Assembly: GCA_030592025.1 (NCBI GenBank)
Contig: JAUUZX010000102.1
Span: 1 to 6,170 of the forward strand
Direction: 5' to 3'
DNA: 6,170 nucleotides
Origin: a bacterium
GTDB lineage: Bacteria; Krumholzibacteriota; Krumholzibacteria; LZORAL124-64-63
In this document: positions 1 to 5,984 of the stretch, in pieces
How positions within the stretch are numbered: the stretch's first letter is position 1
How the letters are laid out: each line of letters begins with the position of its first letter
Notes under the pieces: generated by a model
The model's database searches: none
What the model saw: the letters and a program-made list of their open reading frames with translations, nothing else
Told to the model about the DNA's origin: nothing
Position numbers and translations under genes: made by a program

Positions 1-1
1 C

Positions 2-523
2 GCCCGTCTGGTCGTGGGCGTGACGGTCTTCGGCGTGTCCATGGTGATCCTGTACTCGGCCTCGACCCTGTACCACGCCCTGACCCCGGCGCGGGCCAAG
101 TATGTCTTCAAGCTGCTCGACCACGGCGCCATCTACCTGCTCATCGCCGGCTCCTACACGCCATTTGCCCTCGTGGTTCTCGGTGGGGGATGGGGCTGGA
201 CGCTCTTCGGACTGGCCTGGGGGGCGGCGGTGCTGGGCATCGTGTACGAGGTGGGGTTCGGCCGGCCGTGGAAGAAGCTCTCCCTCGTGTTCTACCTGGC
301 CCTGGGCTGGCTCGCGGTCATCGTGGCCAAGCCCCTGAGCGCGATCCTGCCATCCGACGCATTGCTGCTGTTGGGCCTGGGCGGGCTGGCCTACACCGGC
401 GGCGCCGTCTTCTACGCCTGGCGCGGATTCCGCTACCACCACGCCGTCTGGCACCTCTTCGTCCTGGCCGGGACGACCTTCCACTACTTTTGCGTGCTGC
501 TGTTCGTGATCCCGCCCGCCTGA
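2..523 (+). CDS. trhA: Hemolysin III / TrhA family membrane protein (PAQR-like), 5'-truncated by window edge
   Basis: The frame is open from the first base of the window to TGA at 521-523, so the true start lies upstream. About 173 residues are visible; family members are usually a little over 200, so roughly the first helix is missing. The product is very hydrophobic, with about six membrane segments visible. It shows the family's conserved polar positions: the S-x-x-Y-H motif (STLYH, His codon at 74-76), the D-H pair in LLDHGAIYLLIAGSYTPF (codons 119-124), and the C-terminal W-H-x(9)-H (His codons at 452-454 and 482-484). In the related adiponectin-receptor/CREST group these Ser, Asp and His positions bind a metal, so an integral-membrane metal-dependent hydrolase or membrane-homeostasis role is plausible. 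The historical name 'hemolysin' does not establish lytic activity. It converges on the oxidoreductase operon, with only 7 bp between the two stop codons. The family call is secure; the exact function is not. Confidence 0.9.
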   Translation, partial: ARLVVGVTVFGVSMVILYSASTLYHALTPARAKYVFKLLDHGAIYLLIAGSYTPFALVVLGGGWGWTLFGLAWGAAVLGIVYEVGFGRPWKKLSLVFYLALGWLAVIVAKPLSAILPSDALLLLGLGGLAYTGGAVFYAWRGFRYHHAVWHLFVLAGTTFHYFCVLLFVIPPA

Positions 524-533
524 GGCGGGATCA
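507..533. terminator. Hairpin spanning both convergent stop codons; possible bidirectional terminator
   Basis: TGATCCCGCC at 507-516 and GGCGGGATCA at 524-533 form a perfect 10-bp inverted repeat with a 7-nt loop. The plus-strand gene's TGA (521-523) lies in the loop and the minus-strand gene's TGA (533-531) lies in the right arm. Neither strand has a run of T after the stem, so it does not match a canonical intrinsic terminator. Its position exactly between two convergent genes still suggests a role in ending transcription or protecting 3' ends from both sides. Confidence 0.4.
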
Positions 534-1511
534 GGTCAGCAGGTCCCGCGCGGCCCGTCGCACCAGGTTGCGGGCCAGGGGGATCTTGTACCCGTTTTCC
601 CCGAGGGATTCCGCGTCCGCCAGCACGGTTTCGGCGAGCCGGTCCAGTTCGGTCGGGGTCGACTTCTTGCCCACCAGGGCTGCCGACGCCTGTGCCTCGT
701 ACCAGGGTTTCGGCGCCACCCCGCCCAGGGCCAGGTCGAACCGCTCCACGACGCCCCCTCTGATCTCGGCGACCAGGGCCACCGAAACCACGGCGAAGTC
801 CCAGCTCTCCCGGAACCTGAACTTGGTGTAGCTGCTGAGCCGGTCAGAGCGGGTGGTGGGGATCTCCACGCCGGCCACGAACTCCCCGGGCTCCAGGACC
901 GTCTCGCGGGTCGGGTCGTCTTCGGGCAGGACGTAGAATTCGCGGATGGGCACCGACCGCATCTCATCGCCGCGCCGCAGGACCACCAGGGCGTCGAGGG
1001 CCGTGAGGGCCACGGCCAGGTCCGACGGGTGGACGATGTGGCACGGGCCGCCGCCGACGACGGCGTGGAACTTGTTACGCCCGTCCACGGCGAAGCAAAG
1101 GTCGCCGGTCTTGCGCAGGCAATCGAAGCCGACGTCGCGGAAGTACCAGCACCGTGGGCGCTGGCAGAGGTTGCCGCCCAGGGTGCCGGTGTTGCGCAGT
1201 TGGGGTGAGGCCGCCGCCGCGGCCGCCTGCTGCAGCACGGGGTACTTGTCGGTCAGCAGCTTGCTGGCGGCGATATCGCGCAGGGTCGCCAGGGCGCCAA
1301 TGCGCAGCTTGCCGTCACTGGTGTCGATGTCCCGTAGCTCGGCCCCGTGGACCGACTTCAGGTCCACCACCCGGGCGGGTGTGGCGATCTCCGACTTCAT
1401 GAGGTCCAGGAGGTCCGTGCCGCCGGCCAGGGGCTGGATCGCGGGGTCCTCCAGGAGCAGGGAGGCCGCCCGGTCCAGTTCCGATGGCCGCAGGTAGGCG
1501 AAGTTCTTCAT
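531..1511 (-). CDS. Molybdenum hydroxylase FAD-binding subunit with probable [4Fe-4S] site (PaoB/YagS-like)
   Basis: A 326-residue protein of the xanthine dehydrogenase subunit M / CoxM type, beginning MKNFAYLRPS. It carries electrons between the Fe-S clusters and the final acceptor through FAD. FAD-site motifs are AGGTDLLDLM (about 29-38) and NTGTLGGN (107-114). Between the N- and C-terminal halves lies an insert with Cys121, Cys131, Cys139 and Cys157. It contains RCWYFRD and ends in CHIVHPSD. As I recall E. coli PaoB, its four [4Fe-4S] cysteines are spaced almost identically, so I infer an extra cluster here. Cys116 is a fifth nearby cysteine. The C-terminal half, with LALGGVAPKPW near 260-270, is typical of the family. 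The ATG at 1511-1509 is chosen because it overlaps the upstream stop as ATGA, has AGGAGG (1524-1519) 7 nt upstream, and begins where family homology begins. The same frame stays open for 340 codons upstream, but there it only shadows the catalytic subunit. It is the last gene of the operon. Confidence 0.93.
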   Translation of the reverse strand: MKNFAYLRPSELDRAASLLLEDPAIQPLAGGTDLLDLMKSEIATPARVVDLKSVHGAELRDIDTSDGKLRIGALATLRDIAASKLLTDKYPVLQQAAAAAASPQLRNTGTLGGNLCQRPRCWYFRDVGFDCLRKTGDLCFAVDGRNKFHAVVGGGPCHIVHPSDLAVALTALDALVVLRRGDEMRSVPIREFYVLPEDDPTRETVLEPGEFVAGVEIPTTRSDRLSSYTKFRFRESWDFAVVSVALVAEIRGGVVERFDLALGGVAPKPWYEAQASAALVGKKSTPTELDRLAETVLADAESLGENGYKIPLARNLVRRAARDLLT

Positions 1512-3811
1512 CGTCCGTCCTCCTCGGCGGCGAGCAGCGCGCTCAGGACCCGGTCCGGTGTCAGGGGCAGGGCGGTCATGCGCACCCCCGTCGCGTTGTG
1601 GACGGCGTTGGCGATGGCGCCCGCGGTGGGGATGATGGGCGGTTCGCCGATGCCCTTCACGCCCAGGTTGTTGGCCACCGTGTCGATGTTCTCGGGGATG
1701 ATGATCTCGATCTCCGGCGTGTCCGTCACGAGGGGGATCTTGTAGTCCAGGAAGTTCACCGAGGCGACGCGGCCGGTGTTGTCGTCCACCACCCGCTCCT
1801 CCATGAGGGCCATGCCCAGGCCCTGCATGATGCCGCCATGGAACTGGTTCTCCAAGAGCCGGCGGTTGAGGGGACGCCCGATGTCGTGGGCGGCGACGAT
1901 CTTCACGACGCGCACACGGCCGGTCTCCACGTCGACCTCGACCTCGGCGAACTGGGCGCCGAAGCTGTTGATGGCCATGCCCTCGGGGTTGGCCGGTCTC
2001 AACCCGGTCCTGACCAGGGTTTGTTCGCCCATGAGGCGCATGGCCTCGGTCAGGTTCCAGGTCTCGCCGCCCCCGCGGATCGTGCCGTCGGCGTAGGACA
2101 GTTCGGCCACGGGCATGTCGGCGGCCACCGCCACGCCGGCCAACAGCGCGTCCTTGATCTCGGTCGCGGCGACCCAGGCCGCCGGCGTCATGGTGGGTGC
2201 GGTCTGGGACCCGCCGGACAGCGGTCCGTAGGGGGCTCCCGCGGTGCGGCCCACGGTGACCGCGATCCGCTCCAGGGGGATTTCGAGGCCCTCGGCCACG
2301 GTCTGCTGGAGGATGGTGTTGGTGCCGGTGCCGATGTCCTGAGTGCCCGAGACGACCCGCACGCTGCCGTCCCGATTGAGGACGACTGTCACGCCGCCGG
2401 GGGGGCCGCCGCCGCCGCCCCAGATCTGCGACGCCATGCCGATGCCGCGCTTCACAGGCCCGTCGCCCGTGCCTGGGACGGCGTTGCGCCGCTGGGCCCA
2501 GCCGATGGCCTCGGCGCCCCTTCGGTAGCACTCCTCGAGCTTCTTGGAGGTGTAGGGCTGGTCCCGTCCCTGATCCCGCTCGGCCATGTTGGCTAGGCGG
2601 AAGGCGAGGGGATCCACGCCCAGGGCCGCGGCGAGTTCGTCGATGATTCCGTCCAGGGCGAAGGTGCCCTGGGGATGGCCCGGTGCCCTGAAGGGACGGG
2701 CCCGGCCGAGGTTCGTGTAGATGCTGCGGTGGGTGAAGCGCACGTTGGGGCAGTCGTACATGGTCAGCAGGGGCCAGTTCATCCAGGCTCCCGAGCGGTG
2801 GGCGCCGACCATGCCGTAGGAGTCGGTCTCCAGGACGGTGAGCTTGCCGTCCCTGGTGCCGCCTGCTTTGAGCCGCTGGACCGAATCGGGGCGGTTGCCC
2901 ACGGACAGGTTCATTTCCCGGCGATCGAGGGCCAGGGCCACGGGCCGGCCGGTCCGCTTGGCCAGGATCGCCGCCATCACCGTGTGCTTGCCGAGCTCGA
3001 GCTTGCTGCCGAAGCCGCCGCCCATGGCCGGCATGACCACCTTGATGGACGAGGCGGGCATGTCGAGGGTCTCGGCGAGCTGGTCGCGCACGGCGTAGAT
3101 GCCCTGGGTGCTGTCGTAGACCGTCAGTTGGTCGCCTTCCCAGGCTACGACGGAGTTGTGGGGCTCCGTGGGGTTGTGGACGTCGACCTCGGTGGTGAAC
3201 GCTATCTCGACGACGGCATCGGCGTCAGCCAGGGCCTGGTCCACTTCGCCGCGTCCGCCGGTGGCCGGACGACCGTTCACGAGCGCGCCGTCGTCGTGGT
3301 AGGTGGGTGCGCCGTCCCGGAAGGCTTCCATCGTGCGCGTCTCGAAGGGCAACTCTTCGTAGTCGACGCGGATGAGGCCGAGGTCCTCGTCGGCGACGGC
3401 TGCGGAGGTGGCGGCTACGACGGCCACCTCGTCACCCTGGTAGCGCAAGTGACGGTCGAAGAGGAAGCTGTCGCCGTACCAGGAGATCGCCGGTGTGTTG
3501 CCTGCGTGCAGCACCGCCGCCACGCCGGGCAGCCTTTCGGCCACTCGCGTGTCGATGGATTTCAGCCGCGCGTGGGGGTGGGGGCAGCGCAGGATGCGGG
3601 CGGTGAGACCTTGTTTGAGCTGGCGGTCGACGGTGTAGAGCGCCGTCCCGCAAACCTTGGCGTAGGCGTCGTAGCGGACGGCCGCCTTGCCCAGTTGGCG
3701 CGGCTCGGGTTCGGCTAGGGGCGCCACGTCCTGCTCGGGAACCTCGGCGATCCGCTCGGACATGGAGTCCTCGAAGAAGCGGCGGTCGCGGATGAATTTC
3801 GTTCTGGCCAT
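1508..3811 (-). CDS. Molybdopterin-binding catalytic subunit of aldehyde/xanthine oxidoreductase family (PaoC/YagR-like)
   Basis: A 767-residue large subunit that hydroxylates its substrate at a Mo-molybdopterin centre using water. The N-terminal aldehyde-oxidase a/b hammerhead domain begins near residue 41 (GKAAVRYDAYAKVCGTALYT), and the Mo-binding domains follow. Visible family motifs are MGGGFGSK (263-270), PFRAPGHPQG (373-382), QIWGGGGGPP (462-471), GTQDIGTGT (489-497), GGSQTAP (533-539) and NQFHGGIMQGLG (655-666). GVKGIGEPP (717-725) carries the expected catalytic Glu723. There is no CO-dehydrogenase AYRCSFR loop, so a CoxL role is unlikely. Substrate cannot be read from sequence; aldehydes fit best by resemblance to PaoC. 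The ATG at 3811 has GAGG (3823-3820) 8 nt upstream. Met17 (3763-3761) has GAGGA 4 nt upstream and is a competing start, and the first 40 residues look poorly conserved. No signal peptide is seen, so export would rely on the Fe-S partner. It lies 27 bp after the Fe-S gene and overlaps the FAD gene by 4 bp. Confidence 0.95.
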   Translation of the reverse strand: MARTKFIRDRRFFEDSMSERIAEVPEQDVAPLAEPEPRQLGKAAVRYDAYAKVCGTALYTVDRQLKQGLTARILRCPHPHARLKSIDTRVAERLPGVAAVLHAGNTPAISWYGDSFLFDRHLRYQGDEVAVVAATSAAVADEDLGLIRVDYEELPFETRTMEAFRDGAPTYHDDGALVNGRPATGGRGEVDQALADADAVVEIAFTTEVDVHNPTEPHNSVVAWEGDQLTVYDSTQGIYAVRDQLAETLDMPASSIKVVMPAMGGGFGSKLELGKHTVMAAILAKRTGRPVALALDRREMNLSVGNRPDSVQRLKAGGTRDGKLTVLETDSYGMVGAHRSGAWMNWPLLTMYDCPNVRFTHRSIYTNLGRARPFRAPGHPQGTFALDGIIDELAAALGVDPLAFRLANMAERDQGRDQPYTSKKLEECYRRGAEAIGWAQRRNAVPGTGDGPVKRGIGMASQIWGGGGGPPGGVTVVLNRDGSVRVVSGTQDIGTGTNTILQQTVAEGLEIPLERIAVTVGRTAGAPYGPLSGGSQTAPTMTPAAWVAATEIKDALLAGVAVAADMPVAELSYADGTIRGGGETWNLTEAMRLMGEQTLVRTGLRPANPEGMAINSFGAQFAEVEVDVETGRVRVVKIVAAHDIGRPLNRRLLENQFHGGIMQGLGMALMEERVVDDNTGRVASVNFLDYKIPLVTDTPEIEIIIPENIDTVANNLGVKGIGEPPIIPTAGAIANAVHNATGVRMTALPLTPDRVLSALLAAEEDGR

Positions 3812-3838
3812 GGGTTCTGCCTCGCTTTCCGCACGGAC

Positions 3839-4447
3839 CTACTTCGCGGCCTCGAAATCCCGGATACTCTGGATGCTCTCGATGATCTTGGGGTAGGCGC
3901 CGCAGCGGCAGAGATTGCCCGACATGCCCTCGCGGATTTCCGCCGTGGTGGGGTCGGGGTTGTCCTGCAGGAGCGCGTGGGCGGCCATGACCTGCCCCGG
4001 CGTGCAGTAGCCGCACTGCAGGCCGTCCTTCTCGACGAAGGCCTCCTGCAGGGGGTGCAGTTCCTCGCCGTTCATGAGCCCCTCGACGGTGGTGACGGCC
4101 TTGCCCGCAGCGTCCAGGGCGAGGGTGTGGCAGGCGTACACGGCCAGACCGTCGAGCAGGACGGTGCAGGTGCCGCACATGCCGCGGCCACAGGCGATCT
4201 TGGTGCCCGTGAGGCCCAGACGGTCGCGCAGCACCTCGACGAGGGTGGTGCGGGGCTCAACCCAGAGGCGGTGTTGCCGGCCGTTGACCACGAAGACGAG
4301 GCGGTCGGTGCCCTGCGGCGGGGGCGCATCCCGGGCGTTGGAGTCGTGGGGAAGGGCGGCGGCGACGGTGGCCCCGGCCACGCCCACGCCGAGGGTCTTG
4401 ATGAAGGCCCGACGGCTCAGGCTGCCGGGTTTCTCCTTGTCGGACAT
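3839..4447 (-). CDS. Tat-exported [2Fe-2S] subunit of the molybdenum hydroxylase (PaoA/YagT-like)
   Basis: A 202-residue small subunit that relays electrons from the Mo site through two [2Fe-2S] clusters. The N-terminus has a twin-arginine signal: SRRAFIK at 11-17, then a hydrophobic stretch (about 18-32) and a small-residue region that could be cleaved near 38-41. The plant-ferredoxin-type domain follows from about 49, with cluster ligands Cys86, Cys91, Cys94 and Cys106 in ACGRGMCGTC...YAC. The C-terminal helical domain holds the second cluster, Cys145 and Cys148 (QCGYCTPGQ) with Cys180 and Cys182 (GNLCRCGAY). All eight ligands are present. Length is normal for a family member with a leader; forms without a leader are about 150-170 residues. 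The ATG at 4447-4445 is supported by GGAGGT (4457-4452) 4 nt upstream and by the Tat signal lying right at the start. It is the first gene of the leftward operon, so its promoter should lie in 4448-4628. Confidence 0.95.
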   Translation of the reverse strand: MSDKEKPGSLSRRAFIKTLGVGVAGATVAAALPHDSNARDAPPPQGTDRLVFVVNGRQHRLWVEPRTTLVEVLRDRLGLTGTKIACGRGMCGTCTVLLDGLAVYACHTLALDAAGKAVTTVEGLMNGEELHPLQEAFVEKDGLQCGYCTPGQVMAAHALLQDNPDPTTAEIREGMSGNLCRCGAYPKIIESIQSIRDFEAAK

Positions 4448-4466
4448 GGTGACCTCCCGGAGAGAT

Positions 4467-4481
4467 GGGGTTGGACGGTCG
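4467..4481 (-). repeat. Leader motif CGACCGTC-CAACCCC, left (inverted) copy
   Basis: On the minus strand this 15-nt stretch lies in the leader of the Fe-S gene, 19 nt before its ATG. It matches a 16-nt stretch on the plus strand at 4583-4598 except for one extra base there (CGACCGTC-A-CAACCCC). The two copies are inverted relative to each other and each reads toward its own gene. CGACCGTC contains the near-palindrome GAC-C-GTC. It could be a binding site for a regulator shared by both transcripts, or a shared RNA leader element. Confidence 0.4.
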
Positions 4482-4488
4482 TCCCGGC

Positions 4489-4517
4489 AGCCTACACCAC
4501 CGATGTCCGAGTCGGAA
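4489..4517 (-). promoter_or_regulatory. Weak candidate promoter for the oxidoreductase operon
   Basis: Reading the minus strand, TTCCGA (4517-4512) and TAGGCT (4494-4489) are separated by 17 nt and sit about 41 nt upstream of the Fe-S start codon. Each hexamer matches only three of six sigma70 consensus bases, so on its own this is poor. Two points favour it: the spacing is ideal, and the bases after the -10 (GCC..., then CGACCGTC) resemble those after the much better divergent promoter. CCGA-G-TCGG (4507-4515) is a small palindrome over its -35 box. Another sigma factor or an activator-dependent promoter is equally possible. Confidence 0.25.
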
Positions 4518-4549
4518 GGATGGGATTGGCGACGACCTGCCGAATTCCC

Positions 4550-4578
4550 CTGACACGCCCGCGCCGACCCGCTACAAT
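4550..4578 (+). promoter_or_regulatory. Sigma70-type promoter for the POT transporter gene
   Basis: CTGACA (4550-4555) as -35 and TACAAT (4573-4578) as -10 each match five of six consensus bases, with an optimal 17-nt spacer. Transcription would start near 4584-4586 and give a leader of roughly 44 nt before the ATG at 4629. In so G+C-rich a region, a chance match of this quality with exact spacing is unlikely. Confidence 0.65.
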
Positions 4579-4582
4579 GCCC

Positions 4583-4598
4583 CGACCGTCACAACCCC
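4583..4598 (+). repeat. Leader motif CGACCGTCACAACCCC, right copy, at the predicted transcription start
   Basis: This copy begins 5 nt after the TACAAT -10 box, so it would cover about +1 to +15 of the transporter transcript. A repressor bound here would block initiation. See the inverted copy at 4467-4481. The pair is centred at about 4532, between the two candidate promoters. Confidence 0.4.
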
Positions 4599-4618
4599 GG
4601 CCACCCTCAGCCCCTCCC

Positions 4619-4624
4619 GGAGAG
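4619..4624 (+). promoter_or_regulatory. Ribosome binding site of the POT transporter gene
   Basis: GGAGAG lies 4 nt before the ATG at 4629, close but workable, and supports that start. It is part of the 13-nt string CCTCCCGGAGAGA (4613-4625). The same string occurs on the plus strand at 4453-4465, where its complement supplies the Shine-Dalgarno site of the divergent Fe-S gene. Confidence 0.6.
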
Positions 4625-4628
4625 AACC

Positions 4629-5984
4629 ATGACCCAAGGCGCTTCCACCTGGCGCTTCCCGCGCATGTTCTGGACCGGCAACGCCGCCGAACTGTGCGAG
4701 CGAGCCGCCTACTACGGCACCTTCATCGCCCTGCGAACCTACCTGCTCCGCGTCGTCGGTCTGGACGACGTGCAGGCCGGCGTCGTGGCCGGCCTCTTCG
4801 GCGGCTGGATCTACCTGGTGCCCTTCTTCACCGGCGCCATCGCCGACCGCATGGGCTTCCGCTACGCCCTCATGCTGGCCTTCGCCCTGCTCACCGTCGG
4901 TTATGGCACGTTGGGCATGTTCTCGACCCTGCCGCCGGTGCTGGTGGGCCTGGGGCTCATCGTGATCGGCGGGGCCTTCGTCAAGCCGGTCATCACGGGC
5001 ACGGTCTCCAAGGCTTCGAACGAGGCCAACCGGGCGCGGGCCTTCAGCATCTTCTACATGGTGGTGAACATCGGCTCGTTCACGGGCAAGACCATCGTGG
5101 CGCCTTTCCGCATCCAGATGGGGGTCGAGAACGTGCCCTGGTTCTCGGCGGCGGCGTCGCTGGTGGCGCTCATCCTGGTGGTGCTCATCTACTTCCCCAA
5201 GGAGAACGGCGAGGAGAGCAAGTCGCGCTCGGTCCGGGAGACCCTCAGCGGCATGTGGATGGCCATGAGCAACCTGCGCTTCTTCTCGCTCATCCTCATC
5301 ACCGCGGGCTTCTGGGCCATCCAGGGTCAGCTCTACGCCTCCATGCCCGACTACGTGCTGCGCATGGCCGGCGAGACCTACAAGCCCGAGTGGTACGCCA
5401 ACATCAACCCCCTGGTGGTTGTCATTTTCGTGGTCATGATCACCCAAATGGTGCGGAAGTGGAAACCGCAGAACGCGATCCTGGTGGCCATGCTGCTCAT
5501 ACCCTTCTCGGCCGTCTGCATGGCGGCCTCGGCCTGGTTCGACGGCATGGTGAACATCTTCGGCATGCAGGTGCACCCCATCACGTTGATGATGGTCATC
5601 GGCATCTCCATCCAGGGTCTGGCCGAGTGCTTCCTCAGCCCCAAGTGGCTTGAGTTCGCCTCGCTGCAGGCTCCCAAGGGCAAGGAGGGGACCTTCCTGG
5701 GATTCGCCCACATGAACGTCTTCTTCGCCTGGATCTTCGGCTTCATCTTCTCGGGCTACCTGCTCCGGAAGTACTGCCCTGAGCCCGGCACCCTCGACGA
5801 CGTGACGCGGGCCGCCCATGACCTGGCGTTGGTCGGCAACGGTCCCATGCCGGAGGCCTACGCTCACGCCCATTACCTGTGGTACGCCTACGTCGGCGTG
5901 GGCATGATCTCCCTGGTGGCCATGCTGATCTTCATCGGCGTCACCAAGCGCCTCGATGCGGGCAAGGAGTCCGCAGCGGCGTGA
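4629..5984 (+). CDS. POT/PTR2-family MFS transporter (proton-coupled peptide-type)
   Basis: A 451-residue inner-membrane protein with about twelve hydrophobic segments (roughly 26-43, 51-72, 79-98, 102-121, 138-160, 172-189, 217-236, 262-276, 283-301, 315-335, 357-378, 416-438). Family marks include the helix-1 ExxER motif at 21-25 in ELCERAAYYG, the MFS loop GAIADRMGFR (69-78), and Lys119 in GGAFVKP, matching the conserved helix-4 Lys. There is also the second POT signature FYMVVNIGS (142-150), FW-x-x-Q in helix 7 (228-232) and helix-10 Glu333 in LAECFLSPKW. These are the residues POT transporters use for proton coupling and peptide binding. It lacks the two extra helices usual between helices 6 and 7 of bacterial POTs: that loop is only about 190-216. 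Ala26 replaces the usual aromatic after ExxER, and charged Lys154 and Arg161 lie in or next to helix 5, so the substrate may not be a di- or tripeptide. A good promoter and Shine-Dalgarno site precede it, and its stop overlaps the next gene. Confidence 0.85.
   Translation: MTQGASTWRFPRMFWTGNAAELCERAAYYGTFIALRTYLLRVVGLDDVQAGVVAGLFGGWIYLVPFFTGAIADRMGFRYALMLAFALLTVGYGTLGMFSTLPPVLVGLGLIVIGGAFVKPVITGTVSKASNEANRARAFSIFYMVVNIGSFTGKTIVAPFRIQMGVENVPWFSAAASLVALILVVLIYFPKENGEESKSRSVRETLSGMWMAMSNLRFFSLILITAGFWAIQGQLYASMPDYVLRMAGETYKPEWYANINPLVVVIFVVMITQMVRKWKPQNAILVAMLLIPFSAVCMAASAWFDGMVNIFGMQVHPITLMMVIGISIQGLAECFLSPKWLEFASLQAPKGKEGTFLGFAHMNVFFAWIFGFIFSGYLLRKYCPEPGTLDDVTRAAHDLALVGNGPMPEAYAHAHYLWYAYVGVGMISLVAMLIFIGVTKRLDAGKESAAA

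Noticed and set aside
2394..2420. G-run and GCC-repeat tract that looks like a microsatellite.
   Set aside because: It encodes the glycine-rich QIWGGGGGPP segment that belongs to this family of large subunits; no sign of slippage or frameshift.
1512..2531. A 340-codon in-frame upstream extension of the FAD subunit on the minus strand.
   Set aside because: It overlaps the catalytic subunit in another frame and its translation is Arg/His/Gly-rich with no family features. The ATGA overlap and AGGAGG site place the real start at 1511.
2677..2702. GGCCCG...CGGGCC hairpin inside the catalytic subunit gene.
   Set aside because: Only six outer pairs with an imperfect interior; expected by chance in such G+C-rich coding sequence.
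1484..3718. Long plus-strand open frames (1484-2596 and 2675-3718) opposite the catalytic subunit.
   Set aside because: They are antisense shadows caused by high G+C, lack recognisable motifs, and the opposite strand carries a full conserved protein.
4525..4542. Possible sigma54 site TTGGC...CTGC in the divergent region.
   Set aside because: The GG and GC elements are 9 nt apart instead of the required 10, and the rest of the consensus does not fit.
3977..5653. A 558-codon plus-strand open frame crossing the Fe-S gene, the intergenic region and the transporter.
   Set aside because: It runs antisense through one conserved gene and out of frame through another. Its composition is typical of a G+C-rich shadow.
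4572..5873. A 433-codon minus-strand frame opposite the transporter.
   Set aside because: His/Asp/Glu-rich low-complexity translation opposite a clear membrane protein; antisense shadow.
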